Source of the DNA: Imbricaverruca yamaguchii
Lineage: Eukaryota > Arthropoda > Thecostraca > Neoverrucidae
DNA length: 64,000 nucleotides
Direction of reading: 5' to 3'
NCBI GenBank assembly: GCA_034440575.1
Contig: JAOTOL010001343.1
Span: 584,001-648,000 of the forward strand
Under the pieces are notes generated by a model that worked only from the letters and a program-made list of their open reading frames with translations, ran no database searches and was not told where the DNA came from. The translations under genes and the position numbers were made by a program. The first letter of the stretch is position 1; every line of letters begins with the position of its first letter. Below, one piece after another: positions 58,396 to 64,000 of this stretch.

Positions 58396-58789
58396 GTTGC
58401 TGTGGCCGGTGGGATCGGTCACGTGGTGACCAACACAGTGATAGCACGGCTGAACTGCGTCCAGCTCCTCGGCAGAGAGACATCAGCCGACGTGATGGTC
58501 GACCTCGTCACGTCCAGCCGGTCTGCTGAGTCCGAAGATGTTGGCGACAGGTAAGGCTTTGATGAACCACGCTGCTACGAAGATCACGAGTCGAAAATGC
58601 TGGACAAGGAGGTCCCACACAATGGTAAATGATGGGCTTCTTCGCTCGTGAGGGGAGTGAGGAGCGAACAACTTCCTCCCTGTCGAGAAATAGCGGGGAA
58701 ATGAACCGTGGCATTCGAGAAGCGATTGGATCGATCAGACCTCTCCAAGGGCAGTTGCGGTCCTACGGCTTGTCCAGCTTCCGTGACCG

Positions 58790-58792
58790 CGA

Positions 58793-58828
<36 letters not shown>

Positions 58829-58852
58829 GTATATATACTATATATACGCCGA
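58790..58852. repeat. (TA)n microsatellite
   Basis: TA dinucleotides with TATG and TATAC interruptions. Confidence 0.9.
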
Positions 58853-59812
58853 TTGTTGTATACTAAAGTGATCCGCCCATGTTGGCTGCGCGCGCCGCAA
58901 CAAGTCAGGACAAATTCGACTGGCTCTGGATGCTGTAGCAGGCAATCCCAGACTATGTCTAAATGGCTTCCTGATGCAAGGTCCAGATTTGTTCAATACA
59001 ATGTCTGGCGTCCTGTATCGCCGGAACACCTCAATGCTGTGGCATCTGACATCAGGGACAGATTCTGTGGGCAAGAGGGTCATGGCCCCACCCGATCTCA
59101 TGGGGCCGATTGCACATATGTGTTGCATATGCATTTGCACATAAATTTCTACTAGCTTATTTGCTCAATTGCCGCTGCATTTGCACACAAATTATAAGAA
59201 CATTTAATGATATTAATATTGTCGTAAACAGACCCGACGAATCCATCTGCCATCTGCTAGGGTCACGGATCAGAGAGGGAGTGGAGGCGGCCTTGACGGG
59301 CCATGCTGGCTGTGTGCGATCTGGTAAAGTATGTGCCGCGTACGGAAGTTGCACCGATTAGTTCGGACACTGATCACCGTCTGAATACACCAACAATCTA
59401 GATGCTTTGAACAGTTGGCCCAGTGGTTCTTAACGAGCTGAGGGGTGCCGTAAACTAGCGTTACTGTGTTTACGTGTGGTGCGCCAGATTGCTCGTTTTT
59501 GTCGCCATTGACGAGGATGCTTGATTTTTAATTCGCATAATTAAATGGAAAGATGTACTTCCTGTACGCTCAATGTCTGGTTCTAAACATACGTGCTTCC
59601 ATTTTGGCTCCTCCAGATTCATTTGTTAAAAAATGCACCAGCTTCAATCCCGTCCTTTCCAGAATTCCTAACGGTCGGTGTGCTGCCCCCCTCCCCCAAA
59701 AAAAAACAAGCAATCATCCAACTACCCTGCCCCAGCCCCGGCTAACATATGTCATTCGTTACGACCCTCACCATTGGTCAGTGTGGCCTAGTGACCGATG
59801 ACGTCATTGCAG
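58853..59812. other. T-box intron, 3' end
   Basis: No gene or repeat recognised. Ends in GACGTCATTGCAG, the acceptor of the last exon. Confidence 0.5.
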
Positions 59813-60597
59813 CCACCGACACGACCCGACGACCGGTGCTGTCGTTTCGGCCCTACGAGGACAACCCGATCCGACCGAAGTCCTCGGCACCGTCGGCGCC
59901 CTACCGCCGGCCCAAGTCGGGCGCAAGACCGAGCGACCCAACCGCCCAGACTAGGCGCGGCGCCAGGGCTGGCGCCGGCGCCATTCGGCCGGCCGAGCGC
60001 CACAGCGACGGCGCCAGCGACAGCGAGCGCGAGGCGAGCGACAGCGAGTGTGGCGGCGCGCCGGCCGACGAGCGGCCGCCTGCCGTGCTGCCGGACGTGA
60101 CACTGGGCCCGCCCGTGCCGCCGCCGCCGTCCCTGCCGCTGCTGTACCGGCTCGGGCCGTGTCAGCCGCCGCCGTTCGACCACCTCCTGCAGCAGAACAC
60201 GGCGGCGGCGGCGGCGGTGGCGGCGGCGCGAGGTCCGCTGGGTCTCCTGGCTCCGCCCATCCTGCCGGCGCACGGCGCGCTGCTGGGCGCCCAGCTGGCG
60301 CTCGCCTCCAGCTTCCGCTGCCAGCAGCAGCAGCTGCAGCTACAGCAGCGGTTCGCGCCGTACGCGATGCCACTGGCCGCGTGCCGCCTGCCCGCCGGCG
60401 GCGGCGGCGCGGCCAGCGCGTTCGAGGCGGTGGCGCCGGGCCGGCCCTGCTCGCCGCTGCCGACGGACGGCGCCACCGTCGCCGCGCCCCCCGCGCCGGC
60501 CCGCGCCGGCTCGCAGCTGCGCAGCATCGCGCAGCTGATGAGCGGCTTCGGGGGCCACGTGCCGATGCCGGTGCCGGTGCCGGTGCCCCCCAGCTGA
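59813..60597 (+). CDS. bi: T-box factor, last exon with stop codon
   Basis: Terminal exon of 785 bp. CC completes G|CC (Ala) from the previous exon, then 260 codons and a TGA. It begins ATDTTRRPVLSFRPYEDNP, followed by basic/proline-rich low-complexity sequence and Ser-Asp-Glu repeats (SDGASDSEREASDSE). A proline run, a short poly-Ala, a Gln-rich segment (CQQQQLQLQQRF) and an Ala/Pro tail come next. Near the end, SQLRSIAQLMSGF resembles the short conserved C-terminal motif (LxSIQxLVSG) of Tbx2/3 proteins, which supports the subfamily call. The region corresponds to the repressor/modulator C-terminus. Base composition is extremely GC-rich, so reading frames on both strands stay open, but only this one matches the splice phase and ends properly. 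Confidence 0.92.
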
Positions 60598-60619
60598 GGG
60601 ACTCTGGCGCGTCGCTGGC

Positions 60620-61030
60620 AGCCGCCCGCCGGACAGACCACCAGATCAGCAGACTTCCGCGCCATCGTCAGCTGACTGCCGGCCGGGCCACCAGATCAGC
60701 AGACTTCCGCGCCATCGTCAGCTGACTGCCGGCCAGACCACCAGATCAGCAGACTTCCGCGCCATCGTCAGCCGACTCCCGGCCGGACGTCCAGATCAGC
60801 TGACCACCGCGCCACCGTCAGCTGACCACCGCGCCATCGCCAGCCGACCCGGGATCGTGTTGGCAGCGATGGCCGACTGCCGGGCCACCAGATCAGCTGA
60901 CCACCGCGCCACCGTCAGCTGACTCCCCGGTCGTGTCGGTGATGGCCCGACTACCGGACCACCAGATCAGCTGACCACGGCGCCACCGTCAGCTGACTCC
61001 CCGGTCGTGTCGGTGATGGCCCGACTGCCG
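60620..61030. repeat. Tandem repeat in the 3' UTR, about 7 diverged units
   Basis: ACCAGATCAGCAGACTTCCG and CGCCATCGTCAGCTGACTGC recur three times at 55-58-bp spacing, then as longer GATCAGCTGACCACCGCGCC units. It starts about 20 bp after the stop codon, so it should be in the mature mRNA. CAGCTG (E-box) occurs in most units. Confidence 0.88.
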
Positions 61031-61934
61031 GAGCGGCCTGGCGGCTGACTGGTGCCGAACCGCGTGACCAGCCGGTGAGAGTGTCGGCAGAGAGATGTGC
61101 CAGCGGCGGCCGCGGCAGAGTGGGACCGCGAGTGTGACGCCTGTCAGCAGTTACTGTGACGCCCCATCGACAGGGTACGTGCCGGGAATGTGCCATTCGC
61201 TGGTCGTTGGTCGCTAGCCCGGTTGTGATGTCTGAGGCCTGTGGTGATCAGCGTCGCATGATGGGGGGGGGGGGTGCGTTGCCCGTGCGCTCTTCGAATC
61301 CTTGGGTCGACTTGCTGGCTCGGTCTCAATCTTAGAGATGAAGCTAACTGAAACCAGCTTGGCTGGACAGGTGGTGTAGAACCAAAGCTGACCTGTTGCA
61401 CTTCAGTTCAGAAACATTGTGACAGCTAAATTGTGCACCTGATGACTGCCCAATTACAGTCAATTCTCACGGGCTTCGTGCGACTTTTGGTGAGCTTTGG
61501 AAATTGCCTTAGGGAGGTGTAATGGTTCAGACAACTGTATACAATACGTCCCGGCTCACAGCATTGAAGTACCCTGCAATAATATACATAAGTATATTTG
61601 TTAAACGTTGCACGACATTGGTAGCCCAGTCAACATGAACTCAGTCGTGCATTATCCGTGCGTCGTGCAACATACATCGATGTGTGGGCTTTGGGGCGTC
61701 TTGACTCTGAAAAAGCCAGATGGATGGACATGCAATTTATTACGTGCTAAGTGCACATTTGAATGTGATCTAATGTACGCCAGTCGTTTGATGTGTCTGA
61801 TGCGATTGACTTCAACATCATTAAATCCACGAGAAACTATTCCGCTGTACGGCTATCTCAAAACAGCGGCTCCCGTCCGCATGCTGTTGCAGAGCATGCA
61901 CATCCCAGCTCCTGGACGAAGCCTCGCACTCACC
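61031..61934. other. 3' UTR/downstream, no gene seen
   Basis: A 10-base G-run at 61264. ATTAAA at 61820 is the only obvious poly(A)-signal variant, and it is unproven. Confidence 0.35.
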
Positions 61935-63030
61935 TAGGCAGCGGTGCACCGTCCTTAGACAAGCCGGCACACTCAGCGGAGGGAGAAATGTAACGGTGCA
62001 CCGTCCACCGACACACCGGCACACTCAGCGGAGGGAGAAATGTAACGGTGCACCGTCCTTAGACAAGCCGGCACACTCAGCGGAGGGAGAAATGTAACGG
62101 TGCACCGTCCTTAGACAAGCCGGCACACTCAGCGGAGGGAGAAATGTAACGGTGCACCGTCCTTAGACAAGCCGGCACACTCAGCGGAGGGAGAAATGTA
62201 ACGGTGCACCGTCCACCGACACACCGGCACACTCAGAGGAGGGAGAAATGTAACGGTGCACCGTCCACTCAACGCCCTTGAATGTGACCGTCCTTAAAGC
62301 GGCACACTCGCGGAGGAGAAATGCAACTGTACCGTCACTCAGAGGAGGGATAAATGTAACGGTGCCCGCCGACCGGCACACTCAGGGAGGGGAATGTAAC
62401 GGTGCACCGTCCCCGACACACCGGCACACTCAGCGGAGGGAGAAATGTAACGTGCACCGTCGACAACCGGCACACTCAGAGGAGGGAGAAATGTAACGGT
62501 GCACCGTCCACCGACACACCGGCACACTCAGCGGAGGGAGAAATGTAACGGTGCACCGTCCTTAGACAAGCCGGCACACTCAGCGGAGGGAGAAATGTAA
62601 CGGTGCACCGTCCACCGACACACCGGCACACTCAGAGGAGGGAGAAATGTAACGGTGCACCGTCCTTAGACAAGCCGGCACACTCAGCGGAGGGAGAATC
62701 ACCGACACCGGACCTCAGAGAGGGAGAAATGCAATGTGTACCGTCCACTCAGAGGAGGGATAAATGTAACGGTGTCCGCCCACAGAAACACCAGCACACT
62801 CAGAGGAGGGAGAAATGCAACGGTGAAGCCGTCGGTGACGTGCACTCTGAGTGCACCGCCCATAGAAACACCAGGCACACTCAGAGGAGGGAGAAATGCA
62901 ACGATGAACTGTCCACAGGCACATTGACACACTCAGAGGAGTCAGAAGTGTACCGGTGCACCGTCCATAAACACCGGCACACTCAGAGGAGTCAGAAGTG
63001 TAACGGTGCACCGCCCACAGACACACCAAT
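61935..63030. repeat. 52-bp minisatellite, about 20 copies
   Basis: The unit is GGCACACTCAGCGGAGGGAG, AAATGTAACGGTGCACCGTC and CTTAGACAAGCC (or CACCGACACACC). ACGGTGCACCGT is a perfect 12-bp palindrome in each unit. Two unit types alternate, and the right part (62700-63030) is degraded. Confidence 0.95.
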
Positions 63031-63599
63031 CAAGTGATTGGCAACGCCTATGGCCGGAACAGTGGGCGCGTCGTAAGGCCACCAGTAGCCAGTAGCCATC
63101 ACCAGTAGCCACCAAATCACCAGTAGCTATGCGATGGAGCGGGGTACCTCACCTAACGTGTGCGGCGCAAGCTGAAAGGAAGAGCCGCAAGCCAGAAGAG
63201 ACAGCGAACCACAGGGCGATTCTATACCATTTTGCGGAAGCTCAGCATGGTATATTCAGTCCTGGGGCACTATTCACACCTGGGACTCAATTCAGGTCTG
63301 GAATACACGCAAGACAATTCAAAATAATGCAAATCCCTCCAGCACTGACTCGTCCAATTGTGCGTATGGCAATTGGAATGGACTGCATACGCGAAGTTTC
63401 TGGCGAGAAGTGAGCAACTTTTCGGTGCGGTCCGGTAGTTCGCTTGTCTCGAGTTCAACTATCAACATGCATCAACTATCCATCGGGTGCGTAGCATCAG
63501 TGATACAACACAATCTACCATGTATCTTGGGCAAGATTTTTTGCAAAGTTGTTCGAAGGAAAGGCCGCTCAGTGGAACAGAACCATGACCAGCGTGAGA
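63031..63599. other. Spacer, possible 5' part of a retrotransposon
   Basis: CCAGTAGCCA is repeated near 63080-63125. The rest may belong to the non-LTR element that becomes recognisable at about 63600, but the frames here are not clearly coding. Confidence 0.35.
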
Positions 63600-64000
63600 G
63601 GGCGGCCGGCTTTGTACCTAGGTGGTGGTGCTTCCTACCGATCAGGAACCCTGCCACATTCTCAGCAACTGGAGCTTGACGAGGTGATTTGTGAGGAAAT
63701 CAGTAGAAACTTTAAGAGGAAGTGCCTTATTCTTGGTGACTTTAATCTAAAAGGATATGAAAATGTTGGTGTTGGCTCCTCATCATGCAAAATGTTTAGG
63801 AAATGCCTTGAAGAGGACCTGTTCTTACACCAATTTGTAACGGAACCTACCAGGCATGGCTCATTCTTGGACTTTGTATTCTCAGATTTAAGTGACTTGG
63901 TTCAAGAATTGACTGTAGGGGAAACTCTGGGAAGAAGTGACCATAGCATAGTTAGATTCAAGGCACAAGTAGTGGAAATTATTAAGGATAATTTGGTAAA
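63600..64000 (+). mobile_element. Non-LTR retrotransposon, endonuclease domain (partial)
   Basis: An open frame runs to the right edge with the C-terminal motifs of an APE-type endonuclease: a degraded YRS block, CLILGDFN (the conserved LxGDFN catalytic motif), TEPTRHGSFLDFVFSD and GRSDHSIVRF (SDH motif). EN-RT elements of the CR1/jockey type have this order, and the reverse transcriptase should lie beyond the window. No stop from about 63600 to 64000. The N-terminal half of the endonuclease is not recognisable, so the element may be 5'-truncated or damaged. Confidence 0.8.

Noticed and set aside
59788..60725. Alternative long frames over the last T-box exon on both strands
   Set aside because: Extreme GC content opens them. 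Only the frame starting at 59813 fits the splice phase and carries the C-terminal SIAQLMSG motif.

Overview
This is animal nuclear DNA. Two multi-exon protein genes can be rebuilt exon by exon with matching splice phases. The larger, on the + strand, is a T-box transcription factor of the Tbx2/Tbx3/bifid (optomotor-blind) type. Its T-box begins with a Q-I-F-P-Q-M-K-F-R block, which is closer to arthropod bifid than to vertebrate Tbx2, so an arthropod (or related invertebrate) with GC-rich coding exons is the best guess. I cannot name the species. The N-terminal exon(s), including the start of the T-box, are not in the window and should lie to the left.

Layout. 1-9519: a minus-strand gene for a hAT-transposase-like zinc-finger protein, with four exons (9519-9258, 7265-7143, 2681-1321, 654-362) that runs off the left edge. 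Its introns hold two long-inverted-repeat elements and a hAT MITE. 9520-16235: no exon found; GC-rich and repeat-rich. 16236-60597: six exons of the T-box gene (16236-16349, 17423-17576, 36828-36974, 44906-44982, 54785-54954, 59813-60597), encoding about 480 residues to the stop codon. Introns of 1.1, 19.3, 7.9, 9.8 and 4.9 kb are filled with minisatellites, SINEs and DNA-transposon relics. 60598-63030: 3' UTR/downstream DNA with two more arrays. 63600-64000: the endonuclease part of a non-LTR retrotransposon that runs off the right edge.

The most striking feature is how the tandem repeats relate to the T-box splice sites. Of 11 splice junctions in the window, four sit inside a tandem array whose repeat unit carries a copy of that splice site: the acceptor of the 17423 exon (4 copies), the acceptor of the 44906 exon (16 copies, about 87-bp unit), the donor of the same exon (3 tandem copies of a 58-bp unit plus a stranded one) and the donor of the 54785 exon (about 30 copies of a 32-33-bp unit). 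Only the copy next to the exon leads into the real coding sequence. The others are ready-made decoy sites, or sites that would extend the exon.

The other arrays have units from 5 bp (CCTGG) to 71 bp, and the largest is about 3.7 kb. They create many long open frames that are not genes.
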